Source: an uncultured Lachnospiraceae bacterium
GTDB taxonomy: Bacteria > Bacillota > Clostridia > Lachnospirales > Lachnospiraceae
Direction of reading: 5' to 3'
NCBI GenBank assembly: GCA_910583605.1
Contig: CAJTXN010000001.1
Span: 310,001 to 374,000, forward strand
DNA: 64,000 nt
The notes below the pieces were generated by a model. That model saw only the letters and a program-made list of their open reading frames with translations. It had not been told where the DNA came from and did not search any database. The position numbers and the translations under genes are program-made. The stretch's first letter is position 1. Each line of letters starts with the position of its first letter. Below are positions 52,691-61,927 of the stretch, one piece after another.

Positions 52691-53731
52691 ATGAGACAAG
52701 ACCAGAAATTTTCATTCCGCTTTTTATTCCTTATTATTCTTATCCCGATATTTTCCATTTCCGGCTGTGGAAAAAACTCCAACAGCAATACTGCAATATC
52801 TGATACTGGCTTTTACTTCGACACCGCTGTCACCATTACACTCTACGGAGAAGAAAATAAACAATATATTGCCCAGGCATTTGAACTTTGTGAATACTAT
52901 GAAAATCTTTTCAGTAAATCCATACCAACCAGTGATGTCTCCAAAATTAATGAAAATTCAAAATCCGGAATCCCTGTCGCTGTTGCCGATGATACGTTCC
53001 GGTTGATTCAGAAAAGCATGGAATATGCAGAACTCAGTCATGGAGCATTTGATATCACCACCGGAGCTCTCAGCGCATTATGGGATTTTACCGGTGAACA
53101 CCCAAAAGTTCCAACGGAAACCATGATTTCTGAATATTTACGTACGGTTGATTACCGGACTGTTTCATTGGATGTTAACAATAAAACTGTTATGTTAATG
53201 AATCAGGGTACAATTCTTGATCTGGGTGGAATTGTCAAAGGTTTTATTGCGGACAGACTAAAAGATTACCTGAAATCCCTGGGAATCCAAAACGGAATCA
53301 TAAATCTGGGAGGAAATATATTACTTTTACATGAAAAACCGGACGGTTCTCCATACAACATAGGTCTTCAGAAACCTTTCGGCACCGGCGGAGAAACCAT
53401 TGCAACTCTTCAGCTGGCAGATAAATCCATTGTATCCTCCGGTATATACGAACGATTTTTTTATGAAAACGATAAACTATATCATCATATCCTGGATACA
53501 GCTACCGGTTATCCGGTTGCAAATGATTTATTGGGTGTAACAATCATATCCGACTGTTCCACTGACGGTGATGCACTGAGCACCACCTGTTTCACGTTGG
53601 GACCGGAAGAGGGACTGGCATTGATCGAATCACTTCCCCGGACCGAAGCTGTCTTTATTACGTCTGATTACCGGTTAACCTTAAGTTCCGGTTTAAAGAA
53701 AGCCGATAATATCATAACTTTAAAGGAATAA
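52691..53731 (+). CDS. apbE: FAD:protein FMN transferase (lipoprotein)
   Basis: A 346-residue ApbE. The signal peptide ends in a lipobox (SISGC, Cys about 27), so it is a lipid-anchored exported enzyme. DTAVTITLYG, AFDITTGALSALWDF, LDLGGIVKGFIADRL, NLGGNI and the DGDALSTTCFTLG metal/FAD site are present. It transfers FMN onto Thr/Ser of extracytoplasmic proteins; the obvious targets here are RnfG and RnfD. AGGAG lies 9 nt before ATG. Confidence 0.96.
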   Translation: MRQDQKFSFRFLFLIILIPIFSISGCGKNSNSNTAISDTGFYFDTAVTITLYGEENKQYIAQAFELCEYYENLFSKSIPTSDVSKINENSKSGIPVAVADDTFRLIQKSMEYAELSHGAFDITTGALSALWDFTGEHPKVPTETMISEYLRTVDYRTVSLDVNNKTVMLMNQGTILDLGGIVKGFIADRLKDYLKSLGIQNGIINLGGNILLLHEKPDGSPYNIGLQKPFGTGGETIATLQLADKSIVSSGIYERFFYENDKLYHHILDTATGYPVANDLLGVTIISDCSTDGDALSTTCFTLGPEEGLALIESLPRTEAVFITSDYRLTLSSGLKKADNIITLKE

Positions 53732-53741
53732 CTTCCTTTAT

Positions 53742-53794
53742 AATCAGTGAAAGAAAAGCACCTATCTGATGGATAGATGCTTTTTTCACTGATT
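53742..53794. terminator. Long bidirectional terminator between apbE and rnfB
   Basis: Outer arms AATCAGTGAA and TTCACTGATT plus inner GAAAAGCA/TGCTTTTTT and CCTATC/GGATAG pairs with a TGAT loop. It lies between two convergent genes. Confidence 0.8.
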
Positions 53795-53843
53795 TTCAGA
53801 TTCAATTTGTGCTTTGTTTCCGGCATAAATAATCAGATAAGTG

Positions 53844-54632
53844 TTACCTTATTACCTTAACCGGACATTTTTCCTTACATTTCCCACAATTTGTACATTT
53901 TTCATAATCAATCCGTGCCAGATTGTTTTCTACATGAATCGCATCTGCTTCACAGACTTTCTCACACATTTTACATCCGATACATCCGGCATTGCAGGCT
54001 GCCTTTACATCTTTGCCTTTCTCATTGGAACTGCAGGAAACGAAGTGTTTGTTCTCATATGGAACCAGCTCGATCAAATGTTTTGGACATTCCGTAATAC
54101 ATCTTCCGCAGGAAACACATTTTTCACGGTCTACCACGGCTACACCGTCTATAATATGTATGGCATCAAAATCACAAACCCCGACACAGGAACCAAATCC
54201 CAGACATCCGAAGGCACAGGATTTTTGTCCTCCTCCGGTGGTAGAAGCCGCCTGCTTACAATTTGGGTTTCCATAATATTCAAACCGGTCTTTTGCTTTC
54301 TCACAGGTACCGCTGCACTTTACAAAAGCAACCTTTTTCACGACTTCCACCTGGCTGCCCATAATCTGAGCAATTGCTTCTGCCACTGCAGCACCTCCCA
54401 CCGGACATCCGTCGGCTTTCGCCTCTCCGGCAGCAATGGCTTTTGCCAGGGCATCACATCCTGCATAACCGCAGCCGCCGCAATTATTGCCTGGTAATTG
54501 TTCCCTTATGGCAATTTCCTTTTCATCTGTCTGCACTTCAAAAGCCTTTCCTGCAAATCCCAGCAGCAAACCAATCACCAGGCCGGTACCTCCTACCAGA
54601 CAGGCTGCAATTATTATACCTGTTATACTCAT
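53844..54632 (-). CDS. rnfB: Rnf complex subunit RnfB
   Basis: A 262-residue ferredoxin-like subunit. N-terminal membrane helix (about 5-25), then the [4Fe-4S] ACGGCGYAGC-type motif (NNCGGCGYAGCDALA) and several CxxCxxCxxxC clusters (CVSCGRCITECPKH, CIGCKMCEKVCEAD, CTNCGKCKEKCPVK). It receives electrons from ferredoxin. Start set at 54632 by GGAGG 8 nt upstream; an earlier in-frame start has no site. Last gene of rnfCDGEAB. Confidence 0.96.
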   Translation of the reverse strand: MSITGIIIAACLVGGTGLVIGLLLGFAGKAFEVQTDEKEIAIREQLPGNNCGGCGYAGCDALAKAIAAGEAKADGCPVGGAAVAEAIAQIMGSQVEVVKKVAFVKCSGTCEKAKDRFEYYGNPNCKQAASTTGGGQKSCAFGCLGFGSCVGVCDFDAIHIIDGVAVVDREKCVSCGRCITECPKHLIELVPYENKHFVSCSSNEKGKDVKAACNAGCIGCKMCEKVCEADAIHVENNLARIDYEKCTNCGKCKEKCPVKVIR

Positions 54633-54666
54633 TTCAGTTGCCTCCTTCCGAATTATGTTTCTGCTG

Positions 54667-55242
54667 TTATAATAGACCGGAAAAACCGGAAAAAGCAATT
54701 GCCATCAACCCTGCAGTAATGAGAACCATTGGCATTCCTTTCAGCGCCGGCGAATAATCATTATATTCTGTTTTTTCCCGGATTCCTGCCATAATGACAA
54801 TGGCAACCGTAAATCCTACAGAGGTTCCCAGTCCGTTTACCACACCTTCCAGTATGCCATAACTGTTCTGTACATTTAAAAGAGCAACGCCCAGTACCGC
54901 ACAGTTGGTGGTAATCAGCGGCAGGTATACTCCCAGTGCCTCATACAGGGAGGGACTGATTTTTTTCAATACCATTTCCACAAACTGAACCAAAGCAGCG
55001 ATTACAAGAATAAATACAATGGTATTCAGATATGTCATTTCCGTTGGTACCAGAATAAATTTATAAATTAAACCGGTTAACAGGGAAGACAGGGTAATTA
55101 CAAAGATGACTGCAGCACCCATACCGCCTGCGGTCTTAACCTTTTTGGACACACCAAGAAACGGACAGAGACCGAGAAACTGGCTCAGTACAACATTATT
55201 GACAAGGGCCGCTGTAATTCCGATGATCAGCACTTCTTTCAT
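54667..55242 (-). CDS. rnfA: Rnf complex subunit RnfA
   Basis: A 191-residue membrane protein with six helices, NNVVLSQFLGLCPFLGVSKK and TNCAVLGVALLN carrying the two conserved membrane cysteines of the RnfA/RnfE (NqrD/NqrE) family. 1 nt after rnfE. Confidence 0.96.
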   Translation of the reverse strand: MKEVLIIGITAALVNNVVLSQFLGLCPFLGVSKKVKTAGGMGAAVIFVITLSSLLTGLIYKFILVPTEMTYLNTIVFILVIAALVQFVEMVLKKISPSLYEALGVYLPLITTNCAVLGVALLNVQNSYGILEGVVNGLGTSVGFTVAIVIMAGIREKTEYNDYSPALKGMPMVLITAGLMAIAFSGFSGLL

Positions 55243-55243
55243 A

Positions 55244-55945
55244 TTATGCTTCCTCCTTTACAAAATCCGAATCCTTAGCTGCTTCTTTTCGTTCCCCGCA
55301 TTCCAGATTGCAGCCGGAGCAGTCGGAACAGCATTTCATATCCTTTGGCTTCTTACCATGGGATATCCGGATCTTATTCTGGATGGCTACCAGTCCGGCA
55401 AGGACAAAAAAGGCTCCCGGTGCCAGACCGATAATCTTAATACAGTAATCCTCCGGTATCAGCCGGAACGATGCAACGGTTCCGGAACCGATGAGTTCCC
55501 TCACAAGGCCCAGACAGGATAAACCCAGAGTAAATCCAAGTCCCATTCCGATTCCGTCAAAAATCGAAGGAATCACCGGATTTTTGGATGCATATGCTTC
55601 CGCCCGTCCGAGAATAATACAGTTTACCACGATCAGCGGTATATAAATACCCAATGCGGAATTCAGGGAAGGCAGATATGCCTGCAGCATAAACTGGACG
55701 ATTGTCACAAAGCTGGCAACGATTACAATAAATGCCGGCATCCGCACCTTATCCGGTATAATGTTCCGCAGCAGGGCAATAATCGCATTGGATGCAGTTA
55801 ATACCACCATGGTAGTCATTCCCATTCCAAAACCATTGATCAGGGATGAGGTAACCGCCAGTGTGGGACACATTCCCAACATAAGAACAAAAGTTGGATT
55901 TTCTTTTATTATTCCGTTATATAAACGTTCCACACATCTATTCAT
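55244..55945 (-). CDS. rnfE: Rnf complex subunit RnfE
   Basis: A 233-residue membrane protein paralogous to RnfA: NPTFVLMLGMCPTLAVTSS and VNCIILGRAEAYA hold the conserved cysteines. A Cys-rich C-terminal tail (KCCSDCSGCNLECGERK) extends beyond the usual end and could bind metal. Start at 55945 chosen because GGAGG lies 8 nt upstream; it overlaps rnfG by 8 nt. Confidence 0.95.
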   Translation of the reverse strand: MNRCVERLYNGIIKENPTFVLMLGMCPTLAVTSSLINGFGMGMTTMVVLTASNAIIALLRNIIPDKVRMPAFIVIVASFVTIVQFMLQAYLPSLNSALGIYIPLIVVNCIILGRAEAYASKNPVIPSIFDGIGMGLGFTLGLSCLGLVRELIGSGTVASFRLIPEDYCIKIIGLAPGAFFVLAGLVAIQNKIRISHGKKPKDMKCCSDCSGCNLECGERKEAAKDSDFVKEEA

Positions 55946-56564
55946 CTGCTCTGCCTCCATTCTCTCCGGAAAGAAATCTGTAACACAGGATTCCGGCATT
56001 CACACCGTTGGTCACTGCATTAGTGGTCACAGTGGCGCCGCTGATGGCATCAATTTCATTTTCTGCCTGCTTTCCGTTTTTTACATAGGAAAAAGAATCT
56101 GCTTTTTTTCCCGTAAACTGATTTTTAAATCCTGCCGTATCTGCCTTCATTCCAACACCAGCGGTTTCATTCAGTGTTAAAAAAGAAATTCCGTTTATGG
56201 TCCCATCCTTCTGTATTCCAAAAGTAAACGTGATTTCACCGCCATAACCTTCTTTATCGGTAACCGTTATCACATACCCGATATCCGTTCCGGAAGAATC
56301 CAGTGCCGAAACGGCTTCCTGTATATAAACCATATGTTCCGGATATCCGTTATCCTTCAGATAGGTTTTTAATGCTGTCTCATCATATTCCAGTTCTTCA
56401 AAACGGTCTGCTTCCTCAAATACCTTTTTATATGCTTCCTGTTTTGTCTTTTCTTCCTGTTCTGCCCGCGGCTTCTTTGTTCCCTCATATACGGCACCAA
56501 GAAGTACACCGGACACAAGGGTTATAATACACAGGATTAAAGAATTCTTAATAATCTCCTTCAT
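55938..56564 (-). CDS. rnfG: Rnf complex subunit RnfG (FMN-bearing)
   Basis: A 208-residue protein: one N-terminal helix, then an FMN-binding domain. SGATVTTNAV contains the S/T-G-A-T flavinylation motif, the expected target of ApbE. GYGGEITFTFGI and ETAGVGMKAD precede it. Overlaps rnfE. Confidence 0.95.
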   Translation of the reverse strand: MKEIIKNSLILCIITLVSGVLLGAVYEGTKKPRAEQEEKTKQEAYKKVFEEADRFEELEYDETALKTYLKDNGYPEHMVYIQEAVSALDSSGTDIGYVITVTDKEGYGGEITFTFGIQKDGTINGISFLTLNETAGVGMKADTAGFKNQFTGKKADSFSYVKNGKQAENEIDAISGATVTTNAVTNGVNAGILCYRFLSGENGGRADE

Positions 56565-56600
56565 ATTGCTTCCTTTCTGCCATTTGTTATTTCATGGACT

Positions 56601-57554
56601 TCATGCTGCCGATTTTTTCTTTTCCCTGCCGAATCCCCTTGGAATCGTGATCCGTTCAATCAGCGGTACCAGAAGATTACAGAAAATAATGGCATAGGAT
56701 ACGCCTTCTGCCCCGGAATTTTCACTGCTGAGCAGCCGGAATGCACCTGTCAGCAGTCCCAGACAGATTCCAAAGATGATGCGTCCCATAGGTGTTACCG
56801 GTGACGTAACATAATCCGTTGCCATAAACCAGGCGCCCAGCATGAAACCGCCGCCGCAAAGCTGTCCGGCAATAAACGTGAAATCCACGCCTCCGTTGCA
56901 GGCCGTATAAATAAGGGCAAATATGGTAAACGTTCCGATATAGAACACCGGAATCCTGAAATCAATAATTTTCTTTATCAGAAGATAGGCAGCGCCCAAC
57001 AAAAGCGCCAAAGCCGAGGTTTCTCCAATGGTACCGGCCGTATTGCCCAAAAACATATGTAATAAATCATAAGATTCCCCATGTTTCATATTGTATAACG
57101 GAGTGGCTCCCGTTACTCCGTCATAAGTAAAAGCCGTCATTTTTCCGGTAAAAGATAACAATAAGAAACACCGGGCCGCTAATGCCGGATTCATAAAATT
57201 CTGTCCCAGACCGCCAAAAATCTGTTTTACGATTAAAATGGCAAATACTGCACCCAGTATTGCTATCCAGAACGGAATCGTGGATGGCAGATTCAGAGCC
57301 AGCAACAAGCCGGTTACCACCGCACTCAGATCATAAACCGTAATGGTCTTATGCATCAGTTTTTCATATAAAAATTCCGTAAATACTGCCGCAGCAATCG
57401 TAACAAGTATTACCAGCAGTGCACGGATTCCGAAATTATAAATTCCGAAAATACCTGCCGGAAGCAATGCAATGGTTACATCCAGCATGATCATCTGTGT
57501 TGTCTGCTTATCCCTTACATGCGGATTCGAAGACACATTAAGCATTTCACTCAC
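56601..57554 (-). CDS. rnfD: Rnf complex subunit RnfD (FMN-bearing)
   Basis: A 317-residue polytopic membrane protein. DGVTGATPLYNM (about residue 160) carries the S/T-G-A-T flavinylation site. I chose GTG at 57554 because GAGGTG lies 6 nt upstream and the protein then begins MSEMLNVSSNPHVRDK as in relatives; a TTG at 57587 would overlap rnfC and an ATG at 57545 is an alternative. Confidence 0.93.
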   Translation of the reverse strand: MSEMLNVSSNPHVRDKQTTQMIMLDVTIALLPAGIFGIYNFGIRALLVILVTIAAAVFTEFLYEKLMHKTITVYDLSAVVTGLLLALNLPSTIPFWIAILGAVFAILIVKQIFGGLGQNFMNPALAARCFLLLSFTGKMTAFTYDGVTGATPLYNMKHGESYDLLHMFLGNTAGTIGETSALALLLGAAYLLIKKIIDFRIPVFYIGTFTIFALIYTACNGGVDFTFIAGQLCGGGFMLGAWFMATDYVTSPVTPMGRIIFGICLGLLTGAFRLLSSENSGAEGVSYAIIFCNLLVPLIERITIPRGFGREKKKSAA

Positions 57555-57564
57555 ATCAAACACC

Positions 57565-58884
57565 TCACTTCTTTTTTCTATCTGCAAGAACTTCTTTCCG
57601 CATGGTCTTTATCGCCTGGGTCAGATTCCGCTTCGCCGGGCAGATAAAGGAACAGCAACCGCATTCACAACATTCCATTCCGTTATACCGGATAAAACTG
57701 TCTTTATCTCCGCGATTGGCAAATGTAGCCAGTTTGGACGGCAGTACACGTCCCGGACAGACACTGATACAGCGTCCGCAATTGATACAACTGGTTTCCG
57801 TCAGTGACAAAAGTTCATCTTTCTGATAACACAATAAGGCGGAAGATGTTTTTGTAATCGGGACGTCGGTAGTACTGAGCGCCATGCCCATCATTGGTCC
57901 GCCGGAAATAATCTTCTCCGGAGGATTCACATATCCGCCGGAAGCTTCGATTAACTCACTCTGATTCGTTCCGATTCTGACCAGATAGTTCTGCGGTTTT
58001 ACAATCGCATCACCGGTTACCGTAATGACACGCTTGGTTAACGGCCTTCCGTCCAATACTGCACATTTTATGGCAAATACGGTATCCACATTGTCTACTA
58101 CGCAGCCGGCATCGGCCGGAAGCATGGAAGAATTAATTTTCCGTCCGGTTGTGGCATAAATCAGCATTCGCTCGGCTCCCTGCGGGTATTTGGTATATAA
58201 TTTTTTAACTTCAATCCGTTCTTCTCCCTTGACCAGTTCTTTCATTCTGGCAATGGCATCCGGTTTATTGTCTTCAATCGCTATGTATCCCTTTGCTCTG
58301 TCAAATAATTTCAGCATTACTTTCAGTCCTGCAATCAGTGACTCCGGTTCTTCCATCAGCTTCCGGTAATCGGAAGTCAGATACGGTTCGCACTCCGCAC
58401 CGTTTACGATAACATACTCGATATCTTCCGGATTTTTTGGTGAAAGTTTCACATGGGTTGGAAATCCGGCTCCGCCCATACCCACGATTCCCGCCTCTTT
58501 TACCAGAGCAACGATTTCTTCTTTTGACAGTTCTTCCAGCGGTTTCGGTTTTTTTATCTCTGCTTCCCTGAACTCCAGATCATTATCAATAATGATACAC
58601 GGACTTTTGCTACCGTTTACCAGAAGTCTTGGTTCAATTGCCTTAACGGTACCCGATACGGACGAATGTACATTTGCGGAAACAAATCCGGAAGCCTGTG
58701 CGATCAGTTGTCCTGCCAAAACCTTATCACCCGGATTTACAACCGGCACAGCAGGCGCACCGATATGCTGTGACAGTGCGATTGCAACCTCTCCTTTCGG
58801 TTTATATTCACAAATAGGGCCATCCTTGGAAATTGCTTTTCCGTCATAAGGATGAACGCCTCCTATAAATGTCAAAATTGACAT
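57565..58884 (-). CDS. rnfC: Rnf complex subunit RnfC
   Basis: A 439-residue NADH-dehydrogenase-like subunit. GVHPYDGK at the start, then a nucleotide/FMN-binding core with GMGGAGFPTHVKL (about residue 140), a SLBB-type segment and two [4Fe-4S] motifs near 365-410 (CINCGRCISVCP, CCECGCCSFICP). I chose the ATG at 58884, giving 7-8 nt from GAGGG; one at 58890 is too close. First gene of the rnf operon. Confidence 0.96.
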   Translation of the reverse strand: MSILTFIGGVHPYDGKAISKDGPICEYKPKGEVAIALSQHIGAPAVPVVNPGDKVLAGQLIAQASGFVSANVHSSVSGTVKAIEPRLLVNGSKSPCIIIDNDLEFREAEIKKPKPLEELSKEEIVALVKEAGIVGMGGAGFPTHVKLSPKNPEDIEYVIVNGAECEPYLTSDYRKLMEEPESLIAGLKVMLKLFDRAKGYIAIEDNKPDAIARMKELVKGEERIEVKKLYTKYPQGAERMLIYATTGRKINSSMLPADAGCVVDNVDTVFAIKCAVLDGRPLTKRVITVTGDAIVKPQNYLVRIGTNQSELIEASGGYVNPPEKIISGGPMMGMALSTTDVPITKTSSALLCYQKDELLSLTETSCINCGRCISVCPGRVLPSKLATFANRGDKDSFIRYNGMECCECGCCSFICPAKRNLTQAIKTMRKEVLADRKKK

Positions 58885-58922
58885 ATGCATCCCTCTTTTC
58901 CAGCATTTAAATCACTATTCTA

Positions 58923-58951
58923 ATTTTAATATAAAAAACGACAAAATACAA
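58923..58951 (-). promoter_or_regulatory. SigA-type promoter of the rnf operon
   Basis: Minus strand: TTGTAT (58946-58951), 17 nt, TAAAAT (58923-58928), about 39 nt before the rnfC start. Confidence 0.6.
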
Positions 58952-58998
58952 CGGTTTTATGTAGTTCCCCCAATATTAAACAGTTTTTAAACATACTG

Positions 58999-59026
58999 AA
59001 TGGCTGCCAAATGAATGACAGCCATT
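58999..59026 (-). terminator. Probable terminator of the SASP gene
   Basis: Arms AATGGCTG/CAGCCATT (58999-59006, 59019-59026), 12-nt loop; followed on the minus strand by a modest T-rich stretch. Confidence 0.6.
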
Positions 59027-59061
59027 TTAACATCACCTGTAGATAATTATGGGATTGAAAC

Positions 59062-59268
59062 TTATTTACCAGCCATCTGCTTTTCCTGAGCTTCAATCAT
59101 TTTCTTAACCATATAACCACCTACTGAACCATTCTGAGCGGAAGTCAGATTACCATTATAACCGTCTGACAAAGGTACGCCAATTTCATTTGCTACTTCC
59201 ATTTTTAACTTGTTCATAGCACTCTTTGCTTCGGGTACAGCTGTTTTGTTTGAACTTGTGTTATTCAT
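59062..59268 (-). CDS. Alpha/beta-type small acid-soluble spore protein
   Basis: A 68-residue DNA-binding SASP. KLKMEVANEIGVPL contains the GPR protease cleavage region, and NGNLTSAQNGSVGGYMVKKM is the conserved C-terminal signature. These proteins saturate spore DNA and protect it. Start at 59268 follows GGAGG at 8 nt. A SigG-type promoter was not convincingly found (TTTATA-17 nt-CAATATG is a weak candidate). Confidence 0.96.
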   Translation of the reverse strand: MNNTSSNKTAVPEAKSAMNKLKMEVANEIGVPLSDGYNGNLTSAQNGSVGGYMVKKMIEAQEKQMAGK

Positions 59269-59350
59269 AATAAACGCCTCCATAAAATTATTGGTTTGAT
59301 GTTACAATCATATTGTGTGCACGATTCCGTATTATAAACTGGTAATATTT

Positions 59351-60439
59351 TCAAACCTGTTTTATGAAAGAATTTAATATATTTATCAGATATTCTCTGA
59401 ATTCCTTTGTCTGAATATCCATCTTTATCAGCTCTCCGGCCTCCACATATTCCTCCTGGTCCGAATAATTCCGTTTCAGAATATGCAGATTGGTTAAACC
59501 GTAATTTTTTACAAAATCCCCTCTTCTTTTCATATAACAATTCTCTTTTGCTGCTTTTATCCTGAACTCCTTGTCTACGAAGGCAGCCACCGATTTATGA
59601 ATTGCCATATCCTCTTCCGGAAGATAATAGTAATTTTTATAGTCCGGATAAAAAAATTTTAATTCCGTGGATATCGTATGCAGCAGAACTCTTACCTGTT
59701 TATCGAAAATCCGGACCCGGACAAAAGAATTTTTCAATTCCAGTTCTTTTTGAATTTCATTTTTAAGTTCACATACTATTAATATACCGGTTTCTACGTT
59801 TTCCATACCGGAAATCTCCCAGTTACCCTCAAATACATCACAATAAGAAATCATTCCTGCCAGTGCCGGAAGTCCGGTAACATCCTCTGAATTGTGCAGC
59901 AGCAGAATATCACGCATATGTTCGTCACGTTTGACCAGATAATCCCGATATACTTTTATCAGTTCTTTTCCCGAAACCATGTCTTCCCTTACAATTCCAA
60001 CAAATTTTTCCACGGTTTTCTGCTTTGCATTTTCCATTCCCAGCAGACCACAATATTTTCTGATTTTTTTGTAAATATCAAGAGAGACAGCCTCATAATC
60101 CAGTATATTAACGGAAAGTCCCAGATATTCTGCTCTCTTTTTTAAAAACGGCATATCAAAATTTTCTCCGTTAAAACTGACGAGAATTTCAAACGACCGG
60201 ATTCTCCGGGCAAATTCCAGGATCAATTCTTTTTCATCTATGGCATTATATGCAAAATACTGCTGAATCTCATAACCGGAATCCTCTTTTTTCCATGCCG
60301 TTCCGATCAGATATACCATTCCTCTGGAAGCTGAAAGTCCAGTGGTTTCAATGTCATAATACAAAATATTTTTTCCGTGAAAACGCTCTTCTATCCCGTG
60401 ACAGATATCCGTTTTGATTAGTTTATTTATTATCTCCAT
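59351..60439 (-). CDS. YprB-like DEDD exonuclease (RNase H-like domain)
   Basis: A 362-residue protein. The N-terminal DnaQ-like exonuclease fold has YYDIETTGLSA (about 28-38), SFNGENFDMPFLKKR (about 88-102) and HNSEDVTGL (about 180), supplying D/E...D...D metal ligands. The C-terminal ~170 residues are not recognised; YprB of Bacillus has a TPR-like end, which is not obvious here. 7 nt after murF. Confidence 0.85.
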   Translation of the reverse strand: MEIINKLIKTDICHGIEERFHGKNILYYDIETTGLSASRGMVYLIGTAWKKEDSGYEIQQYFAYNAIDEKELILEFARRIRSFEILVSFNGENFDMPFLKKRAEYLGLSVNILDYEAVSLDIYKKIRKYCGLLGMENAKQKTVEKFVGIVREDMVSGKELIKVYRDYLVKRDEHMRDILLLHNSEDVTGLPALAGMISYCDVFEGNWEISGMENVETGILIVCELKNEIQKELELKNSFVRVRIFDKQVRVLLHTISTELKFFYPDYKNYYYLPEEDMAIHKSVAAFVDKEFRIKAAKENCYMKRRGDFVKNYGLTNLHILKRNYSDQEEYVEAGELIKMDIQTKEFREYLINILNSFIKQV

Positions 60440-60446
60440 GTGCTGC

Positions 60447-61841
60447 CTATGATTTCTTTGTAAAATAATCGATTATTTTTATAAAGTTCATTCCATGGGA
60501 CGCCTTTACCAGAACAGTATCGCCCTGCCGGATGATCTGGTGCAGTTCCTGAATCAGGTCGTCAGTCTGTTCAAAATAATATAAATTGTAATTTTCATTT
60601 GTCTCATGTAATTTCAGATATGCATATTTCATCCGGCTGCCTGCCAGAACCACCACATCAATTCCCTGTGTTCCGATATAATCTCCCAGTTCGGAATGAA
60701 ACTCCGCTTCTTTACTGCCAAGTTCAAACATATCGCCTAATATTGCAACTTTTCTGGTCTCCGCATAAGATAATACATCAACAGAAGCTTTCATGGACAC
60801 CGGATTGGCATTATAACAATCATCAATCAAAGTAATTCCATCCACGGAAATTATATGATTTCTTCCGGATACCGGCAGAATTTTCTCAATTCCCCTGCGG
60901 ATTTCTTCCTGTGTCAACCCCAGACACCGGCCCACACAGGCGGCAGCCAATGCATTATATACCATATGCCTGCCGGGAATCCGAATCATAATATCCATTT
61001 TCATATGCTCTCCGTCACGGATCCTGCAACGGATTCCCCGGATTCCCACCGGAGTCACGGAATCAGCATAAACATCCAGATGTTCTTTATTTTCAATGCC
61101 GTAAAATACAGGCGTTATTCCGTTATAATCTTCAATGGCTGACAGTTTATCATCATCTCCGTTTAAAATTATGGCGGCGTCCTCTTTCAAATAGTCAAAC
61201 ATCTCTGTTTTCGCCTGTAAAATACCGTCTCTGCTCTTCAGATTTTCCAGATGACACAGTCCGATATTGGTAATCACCGAAATATCCGGTCTGGCAATCT
61301 TTGCCAGTCTGGACATTTCACCAAAATCGCTGATACCCATTTCCAGAACGGCAATCTCATGTTCCTCCCGGATTCGGAATACGGTCAGAGGCAGTCCCAG
61401 TTCATTGTTAAAATTGCCTTCCGTTTTTAATACCCGGTATTTTTCACCCAGAACCGAAGCTATCATCTCTTTGGTACTGGTTTTTCCCACGCTTCCGGTA
61501 ATTCCTACCACTTTGCAGTTTAATCCCTTTAAATAAAATTCCGCAATATCCTTAACTGCCTGCAGCGAGCACTCCACCTGAATATACGGTTTCCCGGTCT
61601 GTAATTCTTTTTCACTGATCACGCAGATGGCGCCGGCTTCATAACAACCGTCAATAAAATCATGTCCGTCCACCCGTTCTCCCCGGATGGCAATAAACAA
61701 AGAATTTTTTACAACCTTCCGGCTGTCGGTGACAATTTCTTCAACCTCCAGCTCACAGAGAGCATGCTCTGCGTTAAAAAGCCTGCCCCGGCAGGCCTCT
61801 GCCAAATTATGTAATGTAAGATTTTTCATTTTCATACCCAT
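60447..61841 (-). CDS. murF: UDP-MurNAc-tripeptide:D-Ala-D-Ala ligase MurF
   Basis: A 464-residue Mur ligase that adds D-Ala-D-Ala made by Ddl, encoded just upstream. P-loop GITGSVGKTSTKEM near residues 114-127, EMGISDFGEMSRL, DDCYNANPVSMKAS near 325 and SHGMNF near the end. In-frame ATGs at 61841, 61835 and 61829 are all possible and all have weak ribosome-binding sites; the strong GAAAGGAA lies 20-27 nt upstream. Confidence 0.96.
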   Translation of the reverse strand: MGMKMKNLTLHNLAEACRGRLFNAEHALCELEVEEIVTDSRKVVKNSLFIAIRGERVDGHDFIDGCYEAGAICVISEKELQTGKPYIQVECSLQAVKDIAEFYLKGLNCKVVGITGSVGKTSTKEMIASVLGEKYRVLKTEGNFNNELGLPLTVFRIREEHEIAVLEMGISDFGEMSRLAKIARPDISVITNIGLCHLENLKSRDGILQAKTEMFDYLKEDAAIILNGDDDKLSAIEDYNGITPVFYGIENKEHLDVYADSVTPVGIRGIRCRIRDGEHMKMDIMIRIPGRHMVYNALAAACVGRCLGLTQEEIRRGIEKILPVSGRNHIISVDGITLIDDCYNANPVSMKASVDVLSYAETRKVAILGDMFELGSKEAEFHSELGDYIGTQGIDVVVLAGSRMKYAYLKLHETNENYNLYYFEQTDDLIQELHQIIRQGDTVLVKASHGMNFIKIIDYFTKKS

Positions 61842-61860
61842 GCATATGATAAGCCTGCAT
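61807..61860 (-). CDS. Possible 17-codon leader frame overlapping murF
   Basis: ATG at 61860, 1 nt beyond GAAAGGAA(C), opens a frame MQAYHMHGYENEKS ending at 61807, out of frame with murF. It shares the MQ start and YxxxGYE pattern with the frame at 3043. No known function; very tentative. Confidence 0.2.
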   Translation of the reverse strand: MQAYHMHGYENEKSYIT

Positions 61861-61876
61861 GTTCCTTTCCTTCAGC
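61835..61876 (-). promoter_or_regulatory. Recurring leader element, copy D (short form, murF)
   Basis: Minus strand CTGAAGGAAAGGAACATGCAGGCT matches the inner half of copy A; key part GAAAGGAAMATGCAG. TATGCATGG and TATGAA follow as in copy A. The outer stem is absent. Confidence 0.4.
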
Positions 61877-61927
61877 CTGTTCCTGCTGCCGTATCCGGCA
61901 GTACATTCAAACGTTGTGTTTATAAAA

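Noticed and set aside
53841..54497. 218-codon plus-strand frame opposite rnfB
   Set aside because: Antisense to the cysteine-cluster region of RnfB; composition reflects the complementary codons only.
59269..59350. SigG promoter for the SASP gene
   Set aside because: TTTATA-17 nt-CAATATG is only a loose match; I cannot support it as a feature.
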